Shown one piece after another: positions 24,857 to 34,852 of a stretch of 64,000 bases of DNA; position 1 is the stretch's first letter; each line of letters starts with the position of its first letter. The position numbers and the translations under genes were made by a program. The stretch lies in the NCBI RefSeq assembly GCF_034653355.1, contig NZ_JAYEER010000004.1, forward strand, positions 2,232,001-2,296,000, written 5' to 3'. The notes beneath the pieces are model-generated. The model searched no databases. It was not told where the DNA came from and was given only the letters and a program-made list of their open reading frames with translations. Source of the stretch: Nitrospirillum sp034653355. Lineage in GTDB: Bacteria; Pseudomonadota; Alphaproteobacteria; Azospirillales; Azospirillaceae.

Positions 24857-27219
24857 TGGCGCCGCCGTCCGGAACTCCCCCCATCCTCATCGGCCCGGGG
24901 CTTGAGGTTCCGGAAACCGGTACCATCACCACCGGTACCGCTACCGAGCTCCGCCGTTCCGCCGACGCGGCCGGCGGCGCCCGGCGCCTGCTGGCCCGGC
25001 TGCGCGACGTCATGGCCGCCGGCGGCACCGCCCAGTCGCGGCTGGACAAAATCGTCATGCTGATCGCCGCCGAGATGGGGGCGGACGTCTGTTCCTGCTA
25101 CGTCATGCGGGCGGGCGAGGTGCTGGAGCTGTTCGCCACCATCGGCCTGAACCTGGACGCCGTGCACAAGACGAGGCTGAGGGTGGGTGAGGGCCTGGTG
25201 GGCGACATCGCCGCCCATGCCCGACCGGTGGCCCTGGCCAACGCGCCCAGCCATCCCAATTTCGCCTACCGTCCGGAAACGGGTGAAGACCCGTTCGACA
25301 GTTTCATGGGCGTGCCCATCCTGCGCGGCGGCCGCGTGCGCGGCGTGCTGGCCATCCAGCACATCGCCCGCCGCGCCTACGACGAGCAGGATGTGGAGAC
25401 GCTGGAGACCATCGCCATGGTGGTCGCCGAGCTGGTGGCCACGGGCGAGCTGGTCGACAATCGCGAACTGCAGGTGGCCAACGACCTGGTGCTGCTGCCG
25501 TCCCGCCTGGACGGCGTCAGCCTGAACCGGGGCATCGCCATGGCCATGGCCGTGCTGCACCGGCCGCAACTGACCATCCGCCAGATGGTGGCCGATGATC
25601 CGGAACTGGAGCTGCGCCGCCTGCGCGAGGCGGTGGACAGCATGCACTCCGCCATCGACCGCCTGCTGATCCTGTCGGGCGAGACCGGCGGCGAGCATCA
25701 CGAGATCATTGAAACCTACCGCATGTTCGCCACCGACCGGGGCTGGCTGTCGCGCATCCGCGAGGCCATCCGCACCGGCCTGACGGCGGAGGCGGCGGTG
25801 CAGCAGGTGCAGAACGACAACCGCGCCCGCATGGCGTCGGTGACCGACAGCTATATCCGCGAACGCCAACTGGACCTGGACGACATCACCAACCGCCTGC
25901 TGCAGCATCTGGCCGGCCGCCAGGACAAGGCGGACGGCGGCACCCTGCCGGACGAGTTCGTGCTGGTGGCCCGCAACCTTGGCCCCGCCGAGCTGCTGGA
26001 CTATGACAGCACCCGCCTGCGCGGCCTGGTGCTGGAGGAGGGGGCGGCCTATAGCCATGTGGCCATCGTGGCCCGCGCCCTGGACATCCCGGTGGTGGGC
26101 CAGTGCACCGGCGTGCTGAACCGCATCGACCCGCTGGACTTCGTCATCGTCGACGGCGACCACGGCCAGGTCTTCGTGCGCCCGGCGGAAGACATCACCG
26201 AGGCCTTCCTGAAAAGCATCGAGGTGGGCGAGGAGCGCAAGCGCGAATTCGCCGCCGCCCGCAAGCTGGAGTCGGTGACGCGCGACGGGGTGCCCGTGCG
26301 CCTGATGCTGAACGCCGGCCTGCTGATCGACCTGCCCCACCTGCACGCCACCGGCGCCGACGGCATCGGCCTCTACCGCACCGAAATCCCCTTCATGGTG
26401 CGGCACACTTATCCCGACACCGCCGTGCAGAAGGAAACCTACGCCAAGGTGCTGGACGAGGCCGGGGACAGGCCCGTCACCTTCCGCACCTTGGATGTGG
26501 GCGGCGACAAGACCCTGCCCTACTTCCCCGATCTGGGGGAAGAGAACCCGGCCCTGGGCTGGCGCGCCATCCGCATCGGCCTGGACCGTCCGGCCATGCT
26601 GCGCAAGCAGCTGCGGGCCCTGCTGTGGGCGGCCTCTGGCCGCGACCTGCGCCTGATGTTCCCCATGGTGGCCGAGGTGTCGGAGTTCATCCGCGCCCGC
26701 CACGTGCTGGACCTGGAACTGCGCCGGCTGGAGCAGGACGGCGTGGCCCGCCCCCGGGACCTGAAGGTGGGCGTGATGATGGAGGTGCCGGCCCTGCTGT
26801 TCCAGCTGGATGCCCTGCTGCCCCACATCGACTTCATGTCCGTGGGATCCAACGACCTGCTGCAGTACCTGTTCGCCAGCGACCGCGGCAACCCCATGCT
26901 GAACAACCGCTACGACCTGCTGTCGCCGGCCATGCTGTCGGTGCTGCGCATGCTGGTGCGGCGGTGCGACGCGGCCGGGGTGCAGCTGTCGCTGTGCGGC
27001 GAAATGGCCAGCCGCCCCCTGGACGCCATGGCCCTGCTGGGCTGCGGCTTCCGCACCCTGTCCATGAGCCCGGGCGCCTTCGGCGAGATCAAGACCATGA
27101 TCCGCTCGGTGAACGTGGGTGTGCTGCAGCAGTTCCTGGACAGCCTGCTGGACCGTCCCGACCATTCCTTGCGCCAGCACCTGCTGGCCTTCGCCCGCGA
27201 CCATGGCGTGCGGCTGTAA
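24856..27219 (+). CDS. ptsP: PEP-protein phosphotransferase EI-Ntr with GAF domain
   Basis: First enzyme of the nitrogen phosphotransferase relay (787 aa): autophosphorylates from PEP and passes phosphate through NPr to PtsN. Domains in order: a short tail; a GAF domain (residues about 40-190, SRLDKIVMLIAAEMGADVCS and GEGLVGDIAAHARPVALANA); the EI N-domain; the swivelling His domain with His401 in EEGAAYSHVAIVARAL; and the PEP-binding TIM barrel (GIGLYRTEIPFM, LDVGGDKTLPY, SVGSNDLLQYLFASDRGNP, LCGEMASRP). The GTG start at 24856 overlaps the upstream TAG. GAF domains of this group sense nitrogen status, for example glutamine in relatives; the ligand here is inferred. Confidence 0.95.
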   Translation: MAPPSGTPPILIGPGLEVPETGTITTGTATELRRSADAAGGARRLLARLRDVMAAGGTAQSRLDKIVMLIAAEMGADVCSCYVMRAGEVLELFATIGLNLDAVHKTRLRVGEGLVGDIAAHARPVALANAPSHPNFAYRPETGEDPFDSFMGVPILRGGRVRGVLAIQHIARRAYDEQDVETLETIAMVVAELVATGELVDNRELQVANDLVLLPSRLDGVSLNRGIAMAMAVLHRPQLTIRQMVADDPELELRRLREAVDSMHSAIDRLLILSGETGGEHHEIIETYRMFATDRGWLSRIREAIRTGLTAEAAVQQVQNDNRARMASVTDSYIRERQLDLDDITNRLLQHLAGRQDKADGGTLPDEFVLVARNLGPAELLDYDSTRLRGLVLEEGAAYSHVAIVARALDIPVVGQCTGVLNRIDPLDFVIVDGDHGQVFVRPAEDITEAFLKSIEVGEERKREFAAARKLESVTRDGVPVRLMLNAGLLIDLPHLHATGADGIGLYRTEIPFMVRHTYPDTAVQKETYAKVLDEAGDRPVTFRTLDVGGDKTLPYFPDLGEENPALGWRAIRIGLDRPAMLRKQLRALLWAASGRDLRLMFPMVAEVSEFIRARHVLDLELRRLEQDGVARPRDLKVGVMMEVPALLFQLDALLPHIDFMSVGSNDLLQYLFASDRGNPMLNNRYDLLSPAMLSVLRMLVRRCDAAGVQLSLCGEMASRPLDAMALLGCGFRTLSMSPGAFGEIKTMIRSVNVGVLQQFLDSLLDRPDHSLRQHLLAFARDHGVRL

Positions 27220-27364
27220 CCGGCGCCTGAGGCGCTATAAAACACCCACCATGGTTGCGGTACCGCGGCGCGCTTGATAAGACTCCGGCAACATCGTCGT
27301 CGGCGCAATAAACGAACCGGCGGTTGGGATAATTCGTGCACCATTCTGTGCTGGGACAGCCGTC

Positions 27365-28603
27365 ATGACTGAACGCCGCGACCGTTATCGGGACATGATC
27401 GACGCTGGTCGTGCCGCCGAACCGCAGGTGCCGCGCGAGACCGTGGGCGACATCCTGCGCATGCGGCGCGAGGAGCTGGGCTATGACCTGACAGGCGTGG
27501 CCAACGTCCTCCGCATCCGCCGCGCCTATCTGGAAGCCATCGAAGACGGCCGCTATGGCGACCTGCCGGGCCAAGCCTACATCCTGGGCTTCCTGCGCAG
27601 CTACGCCGACCTGCTGGGCATCAATTCGGGCGACCTGCTGAACCGCTTCAAGGATGAGACGGCGGGCCACGTCCGTCCGGCGGAACTGTACCTGCCCATT
27701 CCGGTCAGTGAGAACCGCGTGCCCAGCGGCGCCCTGATCGTGGGGGCGGTGGTGCTGGCCGCGGCCCTCTATGGCGGATGGTACCTCTATTCCTCCGCCG
27801 ACCGCAGCGCGCTGGACCTGGTGCCCAAGCTGCCGGAGCGGCTGGCCCACCTGACGGGCGGCAACGACGCCTCCTCCCCGCCGCCGGCCAACGTGCTGCC
27901 AGCCCCCGCCGTGCAGGCCCTGCTGAATCAGGCGCAGCCGACGGCGCCGGAGGTGGGCGCCGCCCCGGACGCCACCGCCCCGCTGCCCGACGCCATGCCC
28001 GGCCCCGTGCCGGCGGCCCCGGCCGGCACCAGCCCGGCCGCGACCCAGGCGCCCGCGACTGGCGCCCCCACCCCGGGCCAGACGGCCGTCGCGCCGGCCG
28101 CCGCGCCGGGCAAGAACGCCACGGCCCCCCAGCCGGCCGCGTCCCAGCAGGCGGCCTCGGCGCCGGTCGCGTCCGAGGCGCCGGATGACGAGGCGCCGCA
28201 GATGCCCGACCTGGGACAGCCCAAGGCCGCCGCCGACCCGGACGCCGCCCCGGCCGACGCCAGCATGCGCCCCGACACCACCGCCCCCGGCACGGCGCCG
28301 GCCCCCGCCAAGGGCCGCGTCTTCGGGCAGACCGGCCCGGCCCGCGTGGTGGTGCGCGCCACGGACGAAAGCTGGATCCAGGTGCGCGACGCCAAGGGAA
28401 CGCTGTGGGCGTCCCGCGTGCTGCATCCCGGCGACAGCTTCCGCGCCCCCGACGTGCCCGGCCTGACCCTGGAAACCGGCAACGCCGGCGGCGTGGTGGT
28501 CAGCCTGGACGGCAAAGACCTGGCCGCCCTGGGCGCCAAGGGCCAGGTGGTGCGCAGCTATCCCCTGCAACCGGACGATCTTCAGGCTCGGGTGACTCAC
28601 TGA
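27365..28603 (+). CDS. RodZ-like helix-turn-helix membrane protein
   Basis: Cytoskeletal membrane protein of the RodZ/DUF4115 family (412 aa), which links MreB to the cell-wall elongation machinery. Residues 25-100 form the cytoplasmic Cro-type HTH domain (VGDILRMRREELGYDLTGVA, then YLEAIEDGRYGDLPGQAYIL). One membrane helix follows (GALIVGAVVLAAALYGGWYL), then a periplasmic Ala/Pro-rich linker of about 170 residues. A C-terminal beta domain ends it (RVVVRATDESWIQVRDAKG). Gene order rodZ-ispG is conserved in many proteobacteria; here a glycosidase gene lies between them. The stop overlaps the next start (TGATG). Confidence 0.88.
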   Translation: MTERRDRYRDMIDAGRAAEPQVPRETVGDILRMRREELGYDLTGVANVLRIRRAYLEAIEDGRYGDLPGQAYILGFLRSYADLLGINSGDLLNRFKDETAGHVRPAELYLPIPVSENRVPSGALIVGAVVLAAALYGGWYLYSSADRSALDLVPKLPERLAHLTGGNDASSPPPANVLPAPAVQALLNQAQPTAPEVGAAPDATAPLPDAMPGPVPAAPAGTSPAATQAPATGAPTPGQTAVAPAAAPGKNATAPQPAASQQAASAPVASEAPDDEAPQMPDLGQPKAAADPDAAPADASMRPDTTAPGTAPAPAKGRVFGQTGPARVVVRATDESWIQVRDAKGTLWASRVLHPGDSFRAPDVPGLTLETGNAGGVVVSLDGKDLAALGAKGQVVRSYPLQPDDLQARVTH

Positions 28604-30219
28604 TGACTTCACTGTTCCGTGGCGGGGCGGTCGCCGCCGCCTGCCTTTCCGCATGCGTGGCCCTGACCGCGGGCCTGGCCTCCTCCACCGCGCAGGCCGC
28701 CGGCCGCACCCGGCGGATCGACATCGACGTGGCCAAGGCGACGCAGCCGCTGGACCGCTTCTACGACCTGTCCATCGGGTCCGACTATCCCGGCACCCTG
28801 ATGCGGCCGGACAGCATGGCGCAGCTGAAGACCACCCAGGACGAGCTGGGCTTCCGCTACATCCGCTTCCACGCCATCTTCCACGACGTGCTGGGCACGG
28901 TGAAGGCCGAGAACGGCACCATCACCTATGATTGGAGCAAGATCGACCAGCTGTACGACGACCTGAAGGCGCGCGGGCTGAAGCCCTTCGTCGAGCTGGG
29001 CTTCACGCCCAAGGCCATGGCGACGTCGGAGAACAAGATCTTCTATTGGGAGGGCAACACCTCCCACCCCCGGCCCAACGCCTGGCGCGACCTGATCACC
29101 GCCTTCGTCCAGCACATCGAAGCCCGCTATGGCCAAGCCGAGGTGCGCAGCTGGTTCTTCGAGGTGTGGAACGAGCCCAACCTGTCCGGCTTCTGGGAAG
29201 GCGGCGACCAGCAGGCGTATTTCGCCCTGTACGACCTGACGGCCAACACCATGAAGGCCATCGACCCGGAACTGCGCGTGGGCGGCCCCGCCACCGCCGG
29301 CGCCGCCTGGGTGCCGGAATTCCTGGACCATGTGGCCCACAGCGGCGCGCCGGTGGACTTCGTCACCACCCACACCTATGGCGTGGACGGCGGCTTCCTG
29401 GATGAGGCGGGCAAGGCCGACACCAAGCTGTCACCCTCCCCCGACGCCATCGTGGGTGACGTGCGCAAGGTGCGGGAGCAGATCGCCGCCTCACGCTTCC
29501 CCACCCTGCCGCTCTATTTCACGGAGTGGAGCACCAGCTACACCCCCCGCGACTTGGTGCACGACAGCTACGTCAGCGCGCCTTACATCCTGGCCAAGCT
29601 GAAGGCCAGCCAGGGCATGGTCCAGGGCATGAGCTACTGGACCTACAGCGACCTGTTCGAGGAGCCGGGCCCGCCCACGGCGCCGTTCGAGGGCGGCTTC
29701 GGCCTGATGAACCGCGAGGGCATCCGCAAGCCGGCCTACTTCGCCTACAAGTACCTGCACGCCCTGGAGGGCAATGCCGTGCCGGTGACGGATGGCCAGG
29801 TCATGGCCACCGCCGCCGAGGGCAAGGCCGCCGCCTTGGTGTGGGATTTCGAGCAGCCGCGTCAGCCGGTCAGCAACCGGTCCTTCTACAGCAGGATCGT
29901 GCCGAACAAGGCATCGGCCCCCGTCGCCGTCGCCTTCAAGGGCCTGCGGCCAGGCACCTACCGCCTGGCCGTCCACCGCACCGGCTTTCGCGCCAACGAC
30001 GCCTATTCCGCCTATATCGACATGGGCGCGCCGAAGTCCCTGTCGGCGGAGCAGCTGGCCAAGCTGACCGACCTGACACGCGACCTGCCCGAGGCGGACA
30101 AGACCATCACCGTGGGCGCCGATGGCCGTTATGCCACCACCCTGCCCATGCATAGCAACGACATCATGCTGGTCACGCTGGACAAGCCCGCCGGGGATCA
30201 GGCCGCCGGCGGCAAATAG
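28603..30219 (+). CDS. Secreted glycoside hydrolase, GH39 beta-xylosidase-like
   Basis: Exported clan-A glycoside hydrolase of 538 aa. A signal peptide (GGAVAAACLSACVALTAGLA, cut near AQA-A) leads into a TIM-barrel of the GH39 type. The acid/base Glu is in WFFEVWNEPNLSGFWEGG and the nucleophile Glu in LYFTEWSTSYTPRD. RPDSMAQLKTTQDELGFRYI and PFEGGFGLMNREGIRKPAYF are typical of the family. GH39 enzymes act on beta-xylosides, alpha-iduronides or exopolysaccharides; the substrate cannot be read here. The gene overlaps rodZ by one base (TGATG), so it is co-translated with a cell-shape gene, an unusual partnership. Confidence 0.88.
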   Translation: MTSLFRGGAVAAACLSACVALTAGLASSTAQAAGRTRRIDIDVAKATQPLDRFYDLSIGSDYPGTLMRPDSMAQLKTTQDELGFRYIRFHAIFHDVLGTVKAENGTITYDWSKIDQLYDDLKARGLKPFVELGFTPKAMATSENKIFYWEGNTSHPRPNAWRDLITAFVQHIEARYGQAEVRSWFFEVWNEPNLSGFWEGGDQQAYFALYDLTANTMKAIDPELRVGGPATAGAAWVPEFLDHVAHSGAPVDFVTTHTYGVDGGFLDEAGKADTKLSPSPDAIVGDVRKVREQIAASRFPTLPLYFTEWSTSYTPRDLVHDSYVSAPYILAKLKASQGMVQGMSYWTYSDLFEEPGPPTAPFEGGFGLMNREGIRKPAYFAYKYLHALEGNAVPVTDGQVMATAAEGKAAALVWDFEQPRQPVSNRSFYSRIVPNKASAPVAVAFKGLRPGTYRLAVHRTGFRANDAYSAYIDMGAPKSLSAEQLAKLTDLTRDLPEADKTITVGADGRYATTLPMHSNDIMLVTLDKPAGDQAAGGK

Positions 30220-30249
30220 CCCAACCGCGTCGGCCGCTTAACCATTATG

Positions 30250-30278
30250 CACCGCGCCGTCCCGCACACGGCGCGGTG
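30250..30278 (+). terminator. Hairpin after GH39 gene
   Basis: A perfect 11-bp stem CACCGCGCCGT/ACGGCGCGGTG with a 7-nt loop, 30 bp after the stop. No T tract follows. Confidence 0.55.
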
Positions 30279-30359
30279 AAGCCTTGTGCGATGGCCTCTT
30301 GATCCTGGGGCCGTCCGGCAGCACTTTACCGATCAAATTCCCCCATGAGGCCAGTTCCC

Positions 30360-31496
30360 ATGTCCACCTCCCATCGTGCGTATCGCCAGATCCTGCGCCG
30401 GACCTCTCGTCAGATCCGTGTCGGCAACGTCCTGGTCGGTGGCGACGCGCCGATTTCCGTCCAGACCATGACCAACACCCTGACCGCCGACGCCAAGGCG
30501 ACGATCGAGCAGGTGTTGCGGGCCGAAGAGGCCGGCGCCGACATGGTCCGCGTCTCCTGCCCCGACGAGGAGTTGACGGCGGCGCTGAAGGAGATCGTGA
30601 AGGCGGTGAACGTGCCCATCGTGGCCGACATCCACTTCCACTATAAGCGCGCCATCGAGGCCGCCGAGGCGGGTGCCGCCTGCCTGCGCATCAACCCCGG
30701 CAACATCGGTTCCGCCGACCGGGTGCGCGAGGTGGTGCAGGCCGCCAAGGACCATGGCTGCGCCATGCGCATCGGCGTCAACGCCGGCTCGCTGGAGCGC
30801 GAGCTGCTTGAGCGCTATGGCGAGCCCTGCCCCGAGGCGCTGGTGGAAAGCGCCCTGACCCACGCCAAGATCCTGGAAGACCATGACTTCCGGGAGTTCA
30901 AGATTTCCGTGAAGGCGTCGGATGTGTTCCTGGCCGTGGCCGCCTATCAGGGCCTGGCCGAGGCCTGCGACTATCCCCTGCACATCGGCATCACCGAGGC
31001 CGGCGGCCTGCGCGCCGGCACCGTGAAGTCTTCCATCGGCCTGGGCATGCTGCTGTGGTCGGGCATCGGCGACACCATCCGCGTGTCGCTATCCGCCCCC
31101 CCGGAGGAGGAGGTCAAGGTCGGCTTCGAGATGCTGAAGTCGCTGGGCCTGCGCCGTCGCGGCGTCACCGTCATCTCCTGCCCGTCCTGCGCCCGCCAGC
31201 AGTTCGACGTCATCAAGACGGTCGAGGTGCTGGAGGAGCGGCTGGCCCACATCACCACCCCCATGACCGTCTCGGTCATCGGCTGCGTGGTGAACGGCCC
31301 GGGCGAGGCCACCATGACCGACATCGGCTTCACCGGCGGCGGCAAGGGCGTGCACCAGGTCTTCCTGGCCGGCCAACCGGCCCACCGCCTGAAGGACGAG
31401 AGCATCGTCGACCACCTGGTGTCGCTGGTGGAAAAGAAGGCCGAGGAAATCAAGGCCGCCCTGGCCGCCGAGGAAGCCGCCGCTGCGGCGGAGTGA
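30360..31496 (+). CDS. ispG: 4-hydroxy-3-methylbut-2-enyl diphosphate synthase
   Basis: Penultimate enzyme of the MEP isoprenoid pathway (GcpE; 378 aa), a 4Fe-4S protein that converts MEcPP to HMBPP. Family blocks are clear: RQIRVGNVLVGGDAPISVQT, LRINPGNIGS, FKISVKASDVFLAVAAY and GITEAGGLRAGTVKSSIGLG. Cluster ligands lie in ISCPSCARQQFD and VSVIGCVVNGPGE. ATG 30360 is preceded by GAGG at about 9 bases, better than ATG 30345. The C-terminal tail is Ala/Glu-rich. It provides precursors for the ubiquinone and undecaprenyl carriers handled by other genes in the window. Confidence 0.96.
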   Translation: MSTSHRAYRQILRRTSRQIRVGNVLVGGDAPISVQTMTNTLTADAKATIEQVLRAEEAGADMVRVSCPDEELTAALKEIVKAVNVPIVADIHFHYKRAIEAAEAGAACLRINPGNIGSADRVREVVQAAKDHGCAMRIGVNAGSLERELLERYGEPCPEALVESALTHAKILEDHDFREFKISVKASDVFLAVAAYQGLAEACDYPLHIGITEAGGLRAGTVKSSIGLGMLLWSGIGDTIRVSLSAPPEEEVKVGFEMLKSLGLRRRGVTVISCPSCARQQFDVIKTVEVLEERLAHITTPMTVSVIGCVVNGPGEATMTDIGFTGGGKGVHQVFLAGQPAHRLKDESIVDHLVSLVEKKAEEIKAALAAEEAAAAAE

Positions 31497-31506
31497 TACG
31501 AAGGCC

Positions 31507-31635
31507 CGCGGCACGAGTCCCAAACTCATGCCGCTAGGCCGCGACGGCGGCCGCCGGAACTTTCCGGGGAGCGTCAGCGGACTGGAAAGTGAGGGCAAGC
31601 CAAGGCGGCGGCTGCCGCCGCCCGGCGCTTGAGGG
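31507..31635 (+). repeat. Structured intergenic repeat, copy C
   Basis: Full copy between ispG and prfA (same direction). Leader GCGGCACGAG/CTCATGCCGC (one mismatch); GGCCGC-GACG-GCGGCC perfect; closing CGCCGG; ACTTTCC/GGAAAGT perfect around GGGGAGCGTCAGCGGACT; GGCGGC-GGCT-GCCGCC perfect; closing CCGGCG; tail CTTGAGGG. The tail ends 37 bp before the prfA start. Confidence 0.88.
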
Positions 31636-31671
31636 CTTTAGTCAGCCCGGATACGGGATGACGGATAAGAT

Positions 31672-32756
<1,085 letters not shown>

Positions 32757-32760
<4 letters not shown>

Positions 32761-33656
32761 GCGGCGCCCCGATTCTTCTCCGTGACGTTCTGAAGTCGGC
32801 CGAGGAGCGCTTGGCCGCCGCCGGCTGCGCCAGCCCCCGGCTGGACGTGCGCCTGCTGGCGGAGGAGGCGCTGGGCTGGTCGCGCACCGCCCTGCTGCTG
32901 GACGGCGACCGGCCGGTGCCAGCCGAGGCGCAGGCCGCCCTGGCCGCCCTGGTCGATCGCCGGGCGGCACGGGAACCGGTGTCGCGCATCCTGGGCAAGC
33001 GAGAGTTCTGGAGCCTGGAGTTCCGCCTGGCGCCGGACACGCTGGACCCCCGGCCCGATACCGAGACCCTGGTGGAAACCGCGTTGCGCCACCTGCCCGA
33101 CGGCCAACGCCCCCGGCGTCTGCTGGATCTGGGCACGGGCAGCGGCTGCATCCTGCTGGCGTTGCTGTCCGAACTGCCGGGCGCCTGGGGCGTGGGCGTG
33201 GACATCGCCCCCGGTGCCGCCCGGGCCGCCGCCGCCAATGCGAAGGCCCTGGGATTCGCCAGCCGCAGCGCCTTCCTGGTCGGCAGCTGGACGGACGCCG
33301 TGGGCGGCGGCCGCTTCGACGCCATCGTGTCCAACCCGCCTTACATCCCGGCCGCCGACATCGCGGGCCTGGAGCCGGAGGTGCGAACCTTCGACCCCCT
33401 ACGCGCGCTGGATGGCGGGGCCGACGGGCTGAACCCCTACCGCCATCTGGCCACCGTGGCCGGCGGCCTGCTGGCGCCCGGCGGTCTGCTGGCGGTGGAA
33501 CATGGCGCCGGCCAGGGGGCGGACGTGGCGGCCCTGTTCGCCGCCGCGGGCCTTGAGGTGCTGGAACGGGTGGAGGATTTGGCCGGCCACGACCGGGTGG
33601 TGGCCGCCCGCACCCCCGCCTCTCCCTATAGGCCAGCGACCGCCGGCCGGGGGTAA
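32757..33656 (+). CDS. prmC: Release factor glutamine methyltransferase
   Basis: N5-glutamine methyltransferase (299 aa) that methylates the GGQ glutamine of RF1 and RF2. The N-terminal helical domain is followed by the SAM domain: LLDLGTGSGCILLALLSELP, then the catalytic VSNPPYIP motif. GTG 32757 overlaps the prfA TGA (GTGA). The last 15 residues are a Pro/Arg tail. Confidence 0.96.
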
Positions 33657-34078
33657 GCGCGCCCATATGGAAAAAGGGGGCGAGCCGAGGAACGCCAAGG
33701 CCACGGATATGGCCGCCGGCGCCTGAGGCTATGGCATAAAGCTAGGGTTCCTGGCCACTTGCGCCTGGCGCGCAGGGCGGCATCGCCAAAAAAAATGTTG
33801 GATTAGCGGGATACAGCGTTTAGGGTCAGTTTGCGTGGTGAAGGCCGAAGGGGCGACGCGCCAGGTCCGAAATGGGGAGACACCCGTGTGGGGACCAGGC
33901 TAGCGTTCATGGGTCGATGATGATCACCACGGCATGCCAGTTTGCCCAGCATGGTCGATCCGGTTTCATTCCGGGTTACGGTGTGGATTCCGGGATCGGA
34001 TGCGGCGGCGCGGATGATGATGTCCGCCCCCTTGGCACGGCATGCATCGAACTCCAACGGGGCTAGAGCAGCAGTCGG
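33657..34078. other. Intergenic region prmC to DUF4167 gene
   Basis: A 422-bp gap. It holds repeat half-copy J at 33678-33728 and an A-tract (eight A at about 33787). The rest shows no reading frame or RNA gene that I can support. The promoter of the downstream gene should lie here. Confidence 0.5.
33678..33728 (+). repeat. Structured intergenic repeat, partial copy J
   Basis: Only the 3' half: GCGAGCCGAGGAACGCC, the GGAT hairpin GGCCA-CGGATA-TGGCC, GCCGGCG and the tail CCTGAGG. The leader and GACC hairpins are missing. Confidence 0.65.
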
Positions 34079-34528
34079 ATGAGACAGGGACCGAACTCCA
34101 GGCGTTCGCGTGGACGCGGTGGTAACAACGGTGGCAATGCCGGCGGCAACGGCGGCGGCAACGGCAACAGCGGCGGCGGCAACAACCGTCGCCAGAACGT
34201 GCCGCTGCGCCATCAGACCTTTGACAGCAACGGCCCGGATGTGCGCATCCGCGGCAACGCCTTCCAGGTGCATGAGAAGTACCTGGCCCTGGCCCGCGAC
34301 GCCCAGTCGTCCGGCGACCGGGTGGCGGCGGAAAACTACCTGCAGCATGCGGAGCACTATTTCCGCATCATCACGCAGATCAACGAGTCCGAGCAGCGCC
34401 AGCGCGGCGGCGAGCCCCGCGGTTATCAGCACCAGCCGGGCTACGACGAGGCCGAGGGCAGCGAGCCGAGCGACGAGGCCGAGGGCGATGCCCAGGCCGA
34501 AGACGAACGCGAGCCGTTGAGCGCGTAA
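34079..34528 (+). CDS. DUF4167 domain protein
   Basis: Small basic-to-acidic protein (149 aa), common in alphaproteobacteria, function unknown. The N-terminus is Gly/Asn/Arg-rich (SRRSRGRGG, then GGNGGGNGNSGGG), suggesting nucleic-acid binding. The conserved core is TFDSNGPDVRIRGNAFQVHE followed by KYLALARDAQSSGDRVAAEN and YLQHAEHYFRI. The C-terminus is Glu/Asp-rich. It lies downstream of prfA-prmC, a recurrent arrangement in this class. A strong terminator follows. Confidence 0.88.
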   Translation: MRQGPNSRRSRGRGGNNGGNAGGNGGGNGNSGGGNNRRQNVPLRHQTFDSNGPDVRIRGNAFQVHEKYLALARDAQSSGDRVAAENYLQHAEHYFRIITQINESEQRQRGGEPRGYQHQPGYDEAEGSEPSDEAEGDAQAEDEREPLSA

Positions 34529-34532
34529 TGAT

Positions 34533-34567
34533 AAAAAAGCCCCGTCCTGACAGGCGGGGCTTTTTTG
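34533..34567 (+). terminator. Bidirectional terminator after DUF4167 gene
   Basis: AAAAAAGCCCCG and CGGGGCTTTTTT pair around TCCTGACAGG, a textbook intrinsic terminator readable on both strands, 4 bp after the stop. Confidence 0.92.
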
Positions 34568-34585
34568 TCGCCAGCTGTTTGGTCG

Positions 34586-34664
34586 CCTCAGGTGCCGGCC
34601 GGCTATCCTCGTTTTGCAGTCCACTGCGCTCCCGCAAAACTCCGGCGGACGCGGTCGCGTCCTA
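34586..34664 (-). repeat. Structured intergenic repeat, copy I (shortened)
   Basis: Minus-strand copy between the DUF4167 gene and leuC. GACGC-GACC-GCGTC, closing CGCCGG, GTTTTGC/GCAAAAC (perfect) around GGGAGCGCAGTGGACT, GAGGATAGCC, closing CCGGC, tail CCTGAGG. The GGAT hairpin is deleted and the leader hairpin is not recognisable. Confidence 0.8.
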
Positions 34665-34852
34665 GTCGCTTCGTTCCCAAAAAGGAGTGGCTCTGGGATA
34701 GGGACGTGACATAGGCCCTATGCGGCGACGGCACGCTCTTGCGCTTGTCCGCGACAGGACCGGTCGTTATTCTGCGCCTCCGTGAAACAAAAAGACCCGT
34801 CGCATGGGTTTTGGCGTTTCGGAAATGTCGGTCCGCATCAGAGTGAAGATCC

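Noticed and set aside
24853..27204. A 783-codon frame antisense to ptsP
   Set aside because: No recognisable motif, Gln/His/Val-rich composition typical of antisense shadows in GC-rich genes.
27219..27236. A further repeat fragment (CCGGCGCCTGAGGCGC) just after ptsP
   Set aside because: Only the tail motif is present, in under 20 bp, and chance or a simple GCGCC/GGCGC hairpin explains it equally well.
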